A stretch of 64,000 nt of DNA from Pollutibacter soli (GCA_029269725.1 JARJHS010000005.1:124001-188000); one strand, 5' to 3'. Positions 9,516 through 17,047 are shown, counted from the first letter of the stretch. The notes: generated from the letters alone by a model not told the origin. Program-made: numbers and translations.

Positions 9516-10067
9516 TGATTTCTTTTTAAACTGAATGTCAGAGCAAAGTTCGACTTCAGAAATCTGTGGGCATTAGTGGAAATGAGGAATTGCTTTGCCG
9601 AAATAAGGGAACTGCCAAAACTTCGCGTGCCTTCTCTTACATTCTTTGAAGCTTGCTTATTAGTTTGTTTACAAGAACATCAAACCGTAAAGAAAACAGC
9701 CATGTTTTTCGAAAAGAAACAGCCAGAAAACTTCCTTTGTATTCCCTTTGCGTGCTCTTACTTCGCGCCCTTTGCGGTTTGATGTTTCATTAGGAACATT
9801 AAAGTGCAATAGCAATTCAGATAACGCCGGAAATTTACAGAAATCTATCCCGACAACCGTTGACGCATAACATACAACTTACAGCTTATCACCTCATCAC
9901 CTCATGAAATTTTATTAAATTCAGGTCACTGATTCCTGTTGAAATTTTCAGATCAGGAGCCAGCCTTTTACCTGTTTTTACGTATATGGATAGACAGGTC
10001 GGGAAGCCGGATACAGAAGGGTTGACGTCTCCGCCAGGTGCATTAAATGATCCAAAAGGTTTGTGTT
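9516..10067. other. Intergenic region containing a palindromic element
   Basis: A 552-bp divergent spacer between the aldo/keto reductase and the second secreted-protein copy. It holds the inverted-repeat element at 9678-9784; the remainder shows no gene. Confidence 0.45.
9678..9784. repeat. Palindromic intergenic element bounded by catcaaaccg / cggtttgatg
   Basis: The ends CATCAAACCG (9678-9687) and CGGTTTGATG (9775-9784) are perfect inverted repeats; inside are related AAAGAAACAGCC motifs. A second element of similar size and the same terminal sequence (CAAACCGCAAAG ... CTTTGCGGTTTG) lies at 22853-22952. Degenerate pieces with the same words occur near 27356-27395 and 30811-30850. It appears to be a dispersed, non-coding palindromic repeat family. 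Confidence 0.7.
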
Positions 10068-10709
10068 ATGCGAAAAACAGTTTTCATCTTTTGTCTGGTT
10101 TTTTCCTGTTTGTTAACCCATGCTCAGAAAAAATCATTTCGTCAGGGTGCCTATGTGACGAACCAGGGCGATACCATGTGGGGCTATATCTTTTTACCGG
10201 AGACCGGAAGTTCATTGAAGTTCAAGACGACGCAGAACGGTGCCCAGCCGGTAGATGTACCTATTGAAGACCTGAAATCGCTGCAGATAAAGGACGGCTC
10301 ATATCTCATCTGGTATGGTAAAAGATCTGTCAGCTGGCTGGATCCTTTTGAACTTGAAGTCATGAATGCCGATAGTTTCCGAACGGAAATCATCATGCTC
10401 CGGCCTGTATATGAAGGTCCGAAATATTCACTCTACGAATACAGGGATGAGACCGAGCGTTTTTTTATCGGTTATGGCGGAATTATAGAGGAATTGCGTA
10501 TGAACTATCGCAAGCTTTCTGAATCAGAGCATAAAAGAAGAAGTCTCTATTTTATGCGACCTTCTTACACCGTGTTTGCTGTTTACCGCGATCAGATCAC
10601 ACGGATCCTTGGCGGAGATGTCAGTAGTGATGAGAGAAAGCTGATCAATCATACGGATTATAATCTGCAGCATTTAAAAAAATTGATCAGGGAAATGGAA
10701 AACTGGTAA
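10068..10709 (+). CDS. Secreted protein of unknown function (paralogue of 5287-5928)
   Basis: The start is placed at the ATG at 10068 because it gives a standard Sec signal peptide (MRKTVFIFCLVFSCLLTHAQ) and a 213-residue product, identical in length to its paralogue; an upstream in-frame ATG at 10047 would add seven unlikely residues. The mature protein begins KKSFRQGAYVTNQGDT and shares WYGKRSV, WLDPFE, NADSFRTE, RPVYEG, YRDET and RFFIGY with the first copy. No enzymatic motif. Both copies lie near an AraC gene, suggesting an old segmental duplication. Confidence 0.8.
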   Translation: MRKTVFIFCLVFSCLLTHAQKKSFRQGAYVTNQGDTMWGYIFLPETGSSLKFKTTQNGAQPVDVPIEDLKSLQIKDGSYLIWYGKRSVSWLDPFELEVMNADSFRTEIIMLRPVYEGPKYSLYEYRDETERFFIGYGGIIEELRMNYRKLSESEHKRRSLYFMRPSYTVFAVYRDQITRILGGDVSSDERKLINHTDYNLQHLKKLIREMENW

Positions 10710-11002
10710 TTAAACTGACCAATCCAGGTATTGAATCCCTTACCGCTGCCTGTTCCTTCAAAGTCGCTGATTCATATTGAGAGACAAGTGCGGCAGCTGA
10801 ACGTCTCAAGTTCGCTGTGTGGCGTGTTTTATCCAATAGTTTCGGGAACGATAACCGGGTGTTTTACCGGCAGTACATCGATCACATTAGAAATAGTCTA
10901 AGGCGATAAGAATTTATTTTGAAGTAAGTTCATCGTTCATTATTTCCGGATGATGACAAATGCGGGTTTAAAGAAAATATTCATCTTAACTAATTTCAGC
11001 AC

Positions 11003-11728
11003 GTGGAACAAATAATTGCTTTACTAACGTTAATTCTTTTAGAAGTTGTTTTAGGGATTGACAACATTATTTTTATTTCGATAGTTACTTCCAGGCTACC
11101 CGAAAGCCAGCAGAAAAAAGGACGGCGTATTGGTCTATTGCTGGCGATGATCATGCGGCTTTTATTGTTAACTATAATTTCTTTTATCCTGAAACTCGAG
11201 GGTACGCTTTTCACCATATCCTCTAATGAAATTTCGGGCAAGGATATTATTTTGATTCTCGGTGGATTGTTTCTACTCTATAAAAGTGCCACAGAAATTT
11301 ACCATAAGATGGAAGGTGATGAACAGCATGCGGTGGACACCAGCAAAGTGTATTCATTCGGTAGTGCCATCGGCCAGATCCTGATTCTTGACCTCGTGTT
11401 TTCTGTCGACAGCATTATTACCGCAGTCGGAATGGTGGATGAATTGTGGATCATGTATACCGCGGTAGTGGTAAGTGTGGGGGTGATGCTTCTTGCCGCA
11501 GAGCCGATCAGTAAATTCGTTAATACTCATCCTGCATTTAAAATGCTGGCTTTAAGTTTTTTGCTGCTGATCGGTGTTTCGCTCATCGCTGAAGGGCTGG
11601 CATTTCATATTCCCAAAGGATACATCTATTTCTCGATGGCTTTTGCATTGCTGGTCGATGTATTTCAGATGCGGATGAACAGGCGTAAGGTTAAAAGAGA
11701 TAAAAAAGTAGAAAGAGCTAAAGTCTGA
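11003..11728 (+). CDS. TerC/YkoY-family integral membrane protein
   Basis: A 241-residue inner-membrane protein with about seven predicted helices. The family signatures are visible: GIDNIIF after the first helix (Asp20, Asn21) and DLVFSVDSI in the middle (Asp130, Asp136), acidic residues inside membrane segments that are thought to handle metal ions. TerC relatives are linked to tellurite resistance and manganese export during membrane-protein metalation. It starts at a GTG (11003), consistent with the family's usual N-terminus xEQIIALLTL; no clear Shine-Dalgarno is seen. It stands alone. The ion handled here cannot be told from sequence. Confidence 0.9.
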   Translation: MEQIIALLTLILLEVVLGIDNIIFISIVTSRLPESQQKKGRRIGLLLAMIMRLLLLTIISFILKLEGTLFTISSNEISGKDIILILGGLFLLYKSATEIYHKMEGDEQHAVDTSKVYSFGSAIGQILILDLVFSVDSIITAVGMVDELWIMYTAVVVSVGVMLLAAEPISKFVNTHPAFKMLALSFLLLIGVSLIAEGLAFHIPKGYIYFSMAFALLVDVFQMRMNRRKVKRDKKVERAKV

Positions 11729-11961
11729 AAAAAATTATCACCATCACCCCTTTATTAATTGTGAACAGCTTTCCGGTGATAAAAAGGATCGGCTCAAAAA
11801 ACAGGGGTAAACGATTTTTGAATAATCTATGTTCTCCGTTTGTGCCCTTTGTTTCTTTGTGGTGCAAAAAAACTGTCAAATAACGCTCTTCAATTTTAAT
11901 CAGAATTCCTGTTAACGAAATCAAAGGCAGGAAGCTATAATATCAGTGGCCTTCTACCTGA

Positions 11962-12047
11962 TTTTTTTGAACCACATAGAGCATGGAGGCACATAAGAAT
12001 TTTCTATGTGCCTATGTATTCTATGTGATCTATGTGGTTCAAAAAAA
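11962..12047. repeat. Hairpin repeat (gaaccacatag...ctatgtggttc), copy 1
   Basis: The element starts TTTTTTTGAACCACATAG and ends CTATGTGGTTCAAAAAAA, with a second inner inverted pair GGCACATA / TATGTGCC, so nearly the whole 86 bp can fold into one long hairpin. The same element recurs at 12174, 12805, 12987 and 13171, and a longer-loop version recurs four times from 22991. Confidence 0.88.
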
Positions 12048-12082
12048 CCGCAATAAGTTTTTCACGTTTAGATTCAAAGAGG

Positions 12083-12138
12083 ATGTAAGAAATGATTTCT
12101 AAAAAGTATCTGAACGACCTCATTTGCAAAGTAAATGG
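12083..12138 (+). pseudogene. 5' fragment of a GxxExxY gene
   Basis: The 56 bp read M-stop-EMISKKYLNDLICKVNG, matching the start of the intact gene at 12366 (MEEMITKKYLNDLTYKVIG) with the second codon changed from GAA to TAA. Similarity stops after about 19 codons and the next hairpin repeat follows 35 bp later. This is a truncated duplicate, not a functional gene. Confidence 0.75.
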
Positions 12139-12173
12139 TGGAAGGGCAAAGGATTTTGGTGGCCTTCGGCCTG

Positions 12174-12260
12174 ATTTTTTTGAACCACATAGAGCATGGA
12201 GGCACATAAGAATTTTCTATGTGCCTATGTGATCTATGTGATCTATGTGGTTCAAAAAAA
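12174..12260. repeat. Hairpin repeat, copy 2
   Basis: Same 87-bp palindromic element as 11962-12047 (TTTTTTGAACCACATAG to CTATGTGGTTCAAAAAAA with inner GGCACATA / TATGTGCC). It lies 105 bp upstream of the intact GxxExxY gene. Confidence 0.88.
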
Positions 12261-12365
12261 ACCGCAATAGGTGTTTCACGTAGTAAAATCGTTTTTTTAC
12301 TTTTTCAAGCCGTGTTTGTCTCTTTTTTAGACTTGTAATGAGTTTTAATTTTAGATTCAAAGTGG

Positions 12366-12788
12366 ATGGAAGAGATGATTACAAAAAAGTATCTGAATGA
12401 CCTCACCTACAAAGTAATTGGCTGTGCTATTGAAGTTCACAAGACAATAGGTCCTGCCCTGGTTGAAAGCGTTTACGAGAAACTTATGTTGCATGAAATG
12501 CGTCTTAAAGGCCTGAAATGTGAGAGCCAGGTATCGGCAGCTATTCATTATAAAGGCGTTGAGATACAGACTGATCTGAGGCTGGACATTTTGGTAGAAG
12601 ATGTATTGTGCCTGGAACTAAAAGCTCAACAGGGGTTGTTGCCTGTACATGATGCTATTACTCTTTCATATATGGAGATGCTTCAAAAGCCAAAGGGATT
12701 GCTGATCAATTTTCAATGCGTAAATATCGTACGCGAAGGGCAAAAAACTTTTGTAAATAGGTTATTTGCTGCGCTGCCTGATGAATAG
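12366..12788 (+). CDS. GxxExxY protein (PD-(D/E)XK nuclease-like)
   Basis: A 140-residue protein of the GxxExxY family, named for the motif seen here as GPALVESVYEKLM (about residues 29-41). The central LRLDILVEDVLCLELKAQQ segment (about residues 71-90) has the Asp ... Glu-x-Lys arrangement of the PD-(D/E)XK nuclease fold. No function is established for the family, which is common and often multi-copy in Bacteroidota. The ATG at 12366 is preceded by a poor ribosome site. The gene sits between two hairpin repeats upstream and three downstream, and a truncated copy of its 5' end lies at 12083. Confidence 0.88.
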   Translation: MEEMITKKYLNDLTYKVIGCAIEVHKTIGPALVESVYEKLMLHEMRLKGLKCESQVSAAIHYKGVEIQTDLRLDILVEDVLCLELKAQQGLLPVHDAITLSYMEMLQKPKGLLINFQCVNIVREGQKTFVNRLFAALPDE

Positions 12789-12804
12789 TTTCCAGTGTTT
12801 AGAA

Positions 12805-12888
12805 TTTTTGAACCACATAGGACATGGAGGCACATTAGAATTTTCTATTGTGCCTATGCATTCTTCGTGGCCTATGTGGTTAAAAAAA
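12805..12888. repeat. Hairpin repeat, copy 3
   Basis: Variant of the element (TTTTTGAACCACATAGGACATGG ... GCCTATGTGGTTAAAAAAA, written in pieces) inside tandem unit 1, starting 16 bp after the GxxExxY stop codon. The arms still pair over most of their length. Confidence 0.85.
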
Positions 12889-12986
12889 CCATTAACTATC
12901 AACTATCATTTACCTTCTCACCAATTATGATCGTTGGTGGGTTGGTGTACCACTTATTTCCTGATGAATAGTTTCCAGTGTTGAGA

Positions 12987-13073
12987 TTTTTTGAACCACA
13001 CAGGACATGGAGGCACATTAGAATTTTCTATTGTGCCTATGCATTCTTCGTGAACTATGTGGTTTAAAAAAAA
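12987..13073. repeat. Hairpin repeat, copy 4
   Basis: Copy within tandem unit 2, with CACAGG in place of CATAGG in the left arm. It is nearly identical to copies 3 and 5. Confidence 0.85.
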
Positions 13074-13170
13074 CTATTATCTATCAACTATCATTTACCT
13101 TCTCACCAATTATGATCGTTGGTGGATTGGTGTACCACTTATTTCCTGATGAATAGTTTCCAGTGTTTAG

Positions 13171-13257
13171 ATTTTTTGAACCACACAGGACATGGAGGCA
13201 CATTAGAATTTTCTATTGTGCCTATGTATTCTTCGTGGCCTATATGGTTTAAAAAAG
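13171..13257. repeat. Hairpin repeat, copy 5
   Basis: Copy within tandem unit 3; the right arm reads CTATATGGTTT, slightly decayed. It ends 2 bp before the stop codon of the GMC oxidoreductase gene on the opposite strand, so it could also act as that gene's transcription end. Confidence 0.85.
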
Positions 13258-13259
13258 AA

Positions 13260-14750
13260 CTACAAACCACCAGCTATCATCTCCGCCGACTTCTCCGCAA
13301 TCATTATCGTTGGCGCATTGGTGTTTCCCCGCGTTACATTGGGCATGACAGATGCATCCACCACACGCAGGTTGCCAACACCATGTACTTTTAACTCATG
13401 ATTGACCACCGCCCATTCATCATTACCCATCCTGCAGGAAGATGTCGGGTGGTACAGCACTTCTGCTTTGGAGCGAATGAAATCAGCAATACCGGTATCA
13501 TCATTCAAAATTTTCTCCGGAAGAAATAAACCTGTTCTATAAGGTTTGAATGCCTCTGTCATTCCAAGTTGGTAGGCAAACCGGTAAGCCCAGATCATGC
13601 GACGTAGATCATCATCATGATTCAGGAAATTATGATCGATCAACGGCGCCGCTTTGTAGTCGCCGGAAGCCAATGATACGGTGCCCTTGCTCTGCGGGTT
13701 GAGTACAACACCGCCGATAGAATAACCATGACCCTTCGGTTGCACGAAACCGTGATCCACAAAATAAGCCGCACCGAAATGAAATTGTATATCCGGACAA
13801 GGCTGCTCGGGTGATGACTTCACAAACGCTCCCGCTTCCGCAAGGTTGCTGCAGAAGGGTCCGCGTTTGAATGCCAGATAGCTGAACAGGTTTTTCAGCA
13901 CTGCTGGAAATTTATCTGAACCATCTAAAGTTGCTTTGTAACTCGTATTGAAAAGCGCACCAATCGCCAGGTGATCCTGCAGGTTTTTACCAACACCGGG
14001 CAGATGTTTCACAATCGGTATTCCATGTTTTGTCAATTCATCACCGTGACCGATACCCGAAATCATCAATATTTTCGGACTTAGATAGGCACCCGCACAG
14101 AGAATGATTTCTTTTGTTGCTTTTGCTTCCTGTCTTCGTCCATGCTGGTGATACACCACGCCCACCGCTTTTCCATTTTCAATAATGATGCGTTCGGCTT
14201 CGGCATTGTTTTCGATGATAAGGTTGGTCCTCGACAGCACTGGCTTCAGGTAAGCTCTTGCCGCACTGCATCGTTCGCCATTGACCTGCGTGACCTGGAA
14301 CAAACCAAAACCATCCTGGCTGCGACCGTTGAAATCTTCGTTTCGCGTATAACCAAGTTCCTCACCGGCCTGTATAAAAATATTGGAAAGATGATTGTAA
14401 TAGCGACTACCCGTAACGGGCAGCGGTCCGGCATCACCGTGATATTTGTTATGGATGATCTGCTGGTTTTCCGCTTTTTTAAAGAACGGCAATACCTCAT
14501 CGTACGACCAGCCTTTATTGCCCATTGCGCTCCACTCATCGTAATCCTGTCGGTTTCCGCGGATATAGATCATCGCATTGATGCTGCTGCTGCCACCGGT
14601 TCCCTTACCACGCGGAAGAAAAAGTCGCCGCCCGTTCATATGTTCCTGCGAGGTGGAGTAGAAGGCATAATCGTTGCCTGCACTCAGGCGATTGGCGAGT
14701 ACACAGCCGGCGGATCCTGCGCCGATGATGATGTAGGAGAATGAGTTCAT
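13260..14750 (-). CDS. GMC-family oxidoreductase with a deleted FAD-ribose-binding segment
   Basis: A 496-residue choline-dehydrogenase-like flavoprotein, started at the ATG 14748-14750 where the N-terminal dinucleotide motif begins (MNSFSYIIIGAGSAGCVLANRLS). In relatives this is followed by some 40 residues including the LLEAG strand whose Glu binds the FAD ribose. Here RLS runs straight into AGNDYAFYSTSQEHMNGRR, so that stretch is missing in frame. The rest is normal: PRGKGTGGSSSINAMIYIRG, the GAYLSPKILMISGIG signature, the HPTSSCRMG catalytic-His region and the C-terminal NTNAPTIMIAEK. The missing strand should impair FAD binding, so the protein may be inactive. Confidence 0.88.
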   Translation of the reverse strand: MNSFSYIIIGAGSAGCVLANRLSAGNDYAFYSTSQEHMNGRRLFLPRGKGTGGSSSINAMIYIRGNRQDYDEWSAMGNKGWSYDEVLPFFKKAENQQIIHNKYHGDAGPLPVTGSRYYNHLSNIFIQAGEELGYTRNEDFNGRSQDGFGLFQVTQVNGERCSAARAYLKPVLSRTNLIIENNAEAERIIIENGKAVGVVYHQHGRRQEAKATKEIILCAGAYLSPKILMISGIGHGDELTKHGIPIVKHLPGVGKNLQDHLAIGALFNTSYKATLDGSDKFPAVLKNLFSYLAFKRGPFCSNLAEAGAFVKSSPEQPCPDIQFHFGAAYFVDHGFVQPKGHGYSIGGVVLNPQSKGTVSLASGDYKAAPLIDHNFLNHDDDLRRMIWAYRFAYQLGMTEAFKPYRTGLFLPEKILNDDTGIADFIRSKAEVLYHPTSSCRMGNDEWAVVNHELKVHGVGNLRVVDASVMPNVTRGNTNAPTIMIAEKSAEMIAGGL

Positions 14751-15080
14751 AAAAAAGAATACAGGATACAAAATACAGAATACAGGAAGACGAAAACGGA
14801 AACTGAAAATCTGCCTGCCGCCTGCCTGTCCGGAAGGCATGCAGGCAGGCTGAAAACTGGTAGAAAGCTACTGATTTTGGATGAGATGATTCGGTGTATG
14901 CAAAACGGGTTCAGGATTTTCGGGTGTGTGTTACCGGGATTATCGAGTAGTAAAGTAGACGAGTCAGTGGTGCAGGACAGGTCCGCAAAGACAGCCACAA
15001 ACATTTTTTTTTAACTGGAATGAAAAAACGATAAGTTAGGATAGCATTTATTTCTTTACAAACACCTAAATCGCTGGCAT
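14751..15080. other. Divergent intergenic region with a cctgcctg palindrome
   Basis: A 330-bp spacer that should hold promoters for the leftward GMC gene and the rightward membrane-protein gene. GCCTGCCTG and CAGGCAGGC (about 14820-14850) form an inverted repeat of a type often scattered in Bacteroidota intergenic DNA. No gene is supported. Confidence 0.45.
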
Positions 15081-15467
15081 ATGAAACTCTCCACCTACGC
15101 CGTTATTTCGGCGATCGTTACTTTAGTTTATGGATTTGCACTTCTGTTTTTCCCTGTGGAATTCGTCAGGACCTATGGATCTGATCTTGATGCTGTGGGT
15201 ACTGTACTAGCCCGACTGTATGGCTCAGCAATGTTCAGCTTCGGCATTGTTTACTGGTTGAACAGGAATGTTCCTGAGCAGTAAAAATCATGGACAAGCC
15301 TGCTTTTGTCGAGTGTATTTTTCAACGTTGCGAACTTTATAGTTATACTCCACGGTAAAATGAATGGTGTCGGCAATTCCATGAGCTGGAGTAACCTGGC
15401 GCTGAGTGTGATTTTCTTCCTGGGTTCGTTGTATTTTTTATCGCGTAGAAGGACAGCGACAAAATAA
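15081..15467 (+). pseudogene. Small four-helix membrane protein gene interrupted by an in-frame TAA
   Basis: Codons 1-67 encode a protein starting MKLSTYAVISAIVTLVYGFALLFF and end at a TAA (15282-15284). Reading straight through, the same frame continues KSWTSLLLSSVFFNVANFIV ... SNLALSVIFFLGSLYFLS to a TAA at 15465-15467, giving 128 codons and four hydrophobic helices, a normal size for small DoxX-like or DUF-type membrane proteins. The downstream half keeps good hydrophobic periodicity and no other stops, so the gene was intact until recently, or the stop is a sequencing error, or it is read through. I do not recognise the exact family. Confidence 0.72.
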
Positions 15468-15480
15468 ACACAGAAATATA

Positions 15481-15521
15481 TTTACATTATAAGGCGTGCG
15501 AAATAAAAATTCCGATGTAAA
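15481..15521. repeat. Short inverted repeat at the outer end of the cassette array
   Basis: TTTACAT (15481-15487) and ATGTAAA (15515-15521) form perfect arms around a 27-bp centre just after the stop of the GldM-like gene. On the minus strand it reads CTTTACATCGG, resembling the first box of the attC-like sites upstream. At 41 bp it is shorter than usual attC sites, so it could be a decayed terminal attC or a simple hairpin. Confidence 0.4.
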
Positions 15522-15525
15522 GAAT

Positions 15526-16176
15526 TTATTCTGTGACTGTGTTTTCAATTGTATGCAGTCGAATGTGATTTCCAACGGAATTTATTGCCATGATTTCGCT
15601 TACGATAATTTTATCTCCTGGTTGTGTTTGTTTCAATAGGTCGAGTGTAGATGGTTCAAATCTGTTGCCTTTATTTTTTACAACTGTACATGGAGCACTA
15701 TTGCGGAATAAATAAATTGAAAAACTATCGATTGAGCTGTCGTTGTGAATTTCTTCCCCCCTGGCGATAACGCCAGGCATAGCGAGAAGTGTTTCCTTTT
15801 TGATTGGACCGGGACGAATGTTTCCGATATAAGTAATTGGGTCAGGCAGCCGCATGACTCGGAAATGTTTGTCACCTATTTTTATCAGTTTCTTACCGGA
15901 TTTGCTATAGATCTCAATAGTTGCTTCTTTCTCTTCGAAAGGAATAATAACATACTGGCAGGGAGAGTAATTGCAGGATGTATCAAATCTCCCGTTATTG
16001 GTTTTTAGAACAATGGACTCGCAGGGAACACCATCGGCGACAATAGAAATGTAGTTGTGAAAATTAGCATAAATAACATTTGATCTGTCGGCGGTGATAA
16101 GGAAATTTTGGCTGAAGGACGTTGCCGCAAAGAAGGAAAGAAAAATTGTCAGGCTACTTTTTAAAATTAAATACAA
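15526..16176 (-). CDS. Secreted protein resembling the GldM C-terminal domain (cassette gene)
   Basis: About 216 residues with a signal-like N-terminus (IFLSFFAATSFSQ). The mature part resembles the periplasmic C-terminal domains of GldM, the type IX secretion and gliding-motor shaft: NFLITADRSNVIYANFHNYISI, then VPCESIVLKT, and the hallmark FRVMRLPDP (residues 105-113) followed by GV.A..E and a final IKA-like IMAINSVGN. GldM itself is about 500 residues with a membrane anchor, so this is a stand-alone domain, not the motor protein. No ATG fits; a TTG at 16174-16176 is used. It is the last gene of the cassette array. Confidence 0.7.
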   Translation of the reverse strand: MYLILKSSLTIFLSFFAATSFSQNFLITADRSNVIYANFHNYISIVADGVPCESIVLKTNNGRFDTSCNYSPCQYVIIPFEEKEATIEIYSKSGKKLIKIGDKHFRVMRLPDPITYIGNIRPGPIKKETLLAMPGVIARGEEIHNDSSIDSFSIYLFRNSAPCTVVKNKGNRFEPSTLDLLKQTQPGDKIIVSEIMAINSVGNHIRLHTIENTVTE

Positions 16177-16198
16177 AATCAGTAGTTGTTGAAATTAT

Positions 16199-16255
16199 CT
16201 AGATGTTCCAGTCTTCTTTATTAAAGTGATCGGAATTTTCATTGGCTTCAGACAT
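16199..16255 (-). CDS. Possible 18-residue leader peptide
   Basis: Directly after the candidate attC core at 16264, an ATG at 16253-16255 opens MSEANENSDHFNKEDWNI and stops at TAG (16199-16201), 22 bp before the GldM-like start. Its position at the start of a cassette and the absence of an ATG for the next gene make a translated leader plausible. Nothing else supports it; it may be chance. Confidence 0.25.
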   Translation of the reverse strand: MSEANENSDHFNKEDWNI

Positions 16256-16263
16256 GCGATATT

Positions 16264-16351
16264 ATATTACCATTGCCCAAGTACAATTCATCATTGTTAA
16301 TTTCGATAGAGATATGTTCGTCAGCCCGGGCTGCGCAGTGGCCGTAATAGC
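16264..16351 (-). repeat. attC-like recombination site A (88 bp)
   Basis: On the minus strand the site reads GCTATTAC (16344-16351), then GGCCACTGCGCA, and ends with TGGGCAATGG followed by TAATA. On the plus strand CCATTGCCCA (16270-16279) pairs with TGCGCAGTGG (16332-16341) in nine of ten positions, one being G-T. The 88-bp length is normal for attC. The CTGCGCA..CGGGCTGACGAACATATC part is nearly identical to site D at 19191-19392, showing that the two sites are homologous. The outer boxes match less well than in sites C and D. Confidence 0.6.
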
Positions 16352-16394
16352 AGCTTCCAGTTATTATACCCTTTTTCACGCTTATTCAAGAATG

Positions 16395-16814
16395 TCAACT
16401 CTTAGTTGCTGAAATCAGAACTGCAGCCATGGTACATGGTTCTTCACCAATCACCCGCCACGCATGATTGGTTCCTCGTTGAACTACGCTGTCACCGGAA
16501 CTAAGAATGGTTGAACCTCCTTCTAATAGTAATTCGACCTTCCCTGAGATGACAAAAATGAAATCAATTGTATTGGTACTGTGGAAATCCGGTTTAAAGC
16601 CAGGTTCCAAAGTGATAGAAAAAGCATTGAATCCACCATGAGGTGGTTCAAGCTTGAAATTATATCCATCAAGCGTTTCGGCGTTTTTGTAAAAATCGAC
16701 CGGAACTTCGTTTCCAACCCATAGAGTATTCATATTTATTTCTCCCGATTTTAAAAACGTTGCATTTTTGGGAACGTCTCCATCACCAATAAATAATTGA
16801 TTTACCCTGAGCAT
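16395..16814 (-). CDS. Cupin-domain protein (cassette gene)
   Basis: A 139-residue single-domain cupin without a signal peptide. The beta-barrel motifs are readable: GFKPDFHSTNTIDFIFVISGKVELLL (split here as motif 1, with His and the later Asp at the usual place) and GDSVVQRGTNHAW (motif 2). This is the HxT..D-type cupin found in small stress or metabolite-binding proteins; no reaction can be assigned. The ATG at 16812-16814 is preferred; a GTG at 16832 would overlap the recombination box. It lies alone between two attC-like sites on the same strand as its neighbours. Confidence 0.85.
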   Translation of the reverse strand: MLRVNQLFIGDGDVPKNATFLKSGEINMNTLWVGNEVPVDFYKNAETLDGYNFKLEPPHGGFNAFSITLEPGFKPDFHSTNTIDFIFVISGKVELLLEGGSTILSSGDSVVQRGTNHAWRVIGEEPCTMAAVLISATKS

Positions 16815-16819
16815 TGACG

Positions 16820-17022
16820 CCTGTAACCACACGCCGACATGGCTTATTACTTTTGCTTTGTTTTGAAAATGCCAAATATGGACTAAAAAAAGAAAAAAAT
16901 GGAACCGCCTTGCAAAGCGACAAAAAACGTTTCCGACTGAACTTTACTATTTGGCTCATGAAATTATATTTTTTTAAAGTGGGTGATAAAGAGATTGCTG
17001 TTGCGCTGGCCGGTGTTAGCGG
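16820..17022 (-). repeat. attC-like recombination site B (boundaries uncertain)
   Basis: The first box CCGCTAAC (17015-17022, minus strand) is followed by ACCGGCCAGCGCAACAGC, the same style as sites C and D. The second box is unclear: GTTACAGG (16820-16827) or GTAATAAG (16843-16850) both fit poorly, and the inner arms pair weakly. The site may be decayed or the internal loop unusually long. Confidence 0.4.
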
Positions 17023-17047
17023 AAATTTAAGATTTCTAACCCCTAAA

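Larger units (their letters stand above)
11729..12365. other. Intergenic region with two hairpin repeats and a GxxExxY gene fragment
   Basis: This 637-bp spacer consists largely of a degenerate duplication. Each copy holds a short lead (GGCCTTC..CCTGA), a hairpin repeat (11962-12047 and 12174-12260), then CCGCAATA.GT.TTTCACG and the 5' region of a GxxExxY gene. In the first copy the gene is only a fragment (12083-12138); in the second it is complete (12366-12788). Confidence 0.7.
12777..13329. repeat. Three tandem units of about 184 bp between two convergent genes
   Basis: Units begin with CCTGATGAATAG at 12777, 12960 and 13145 (periods 183 and 185). That start is the last codons and stop of the GxxExxY gene. 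Each unit then holds one hairpin repeat and ends in TTCTCACCAATTATGATCG-type sequence, which matches the 3' end of the GMC oxidoreductase (TTCTCCGCAATCATTATCG at about 13290-13308). The triplication thus copied an interval reaching from one gene's 3' end to the other's; only the outermost ends remain in real genes. Confidence 0.85.

Noticed and set aside
12366-12788. Homing endonuclease or restriction enzyme
   Set aside because: The PD-(D/E)XK-like fold is suggestive but there is no methyltransferase, intron or intein, and the GxxExxY family has no proven nuclease activity.
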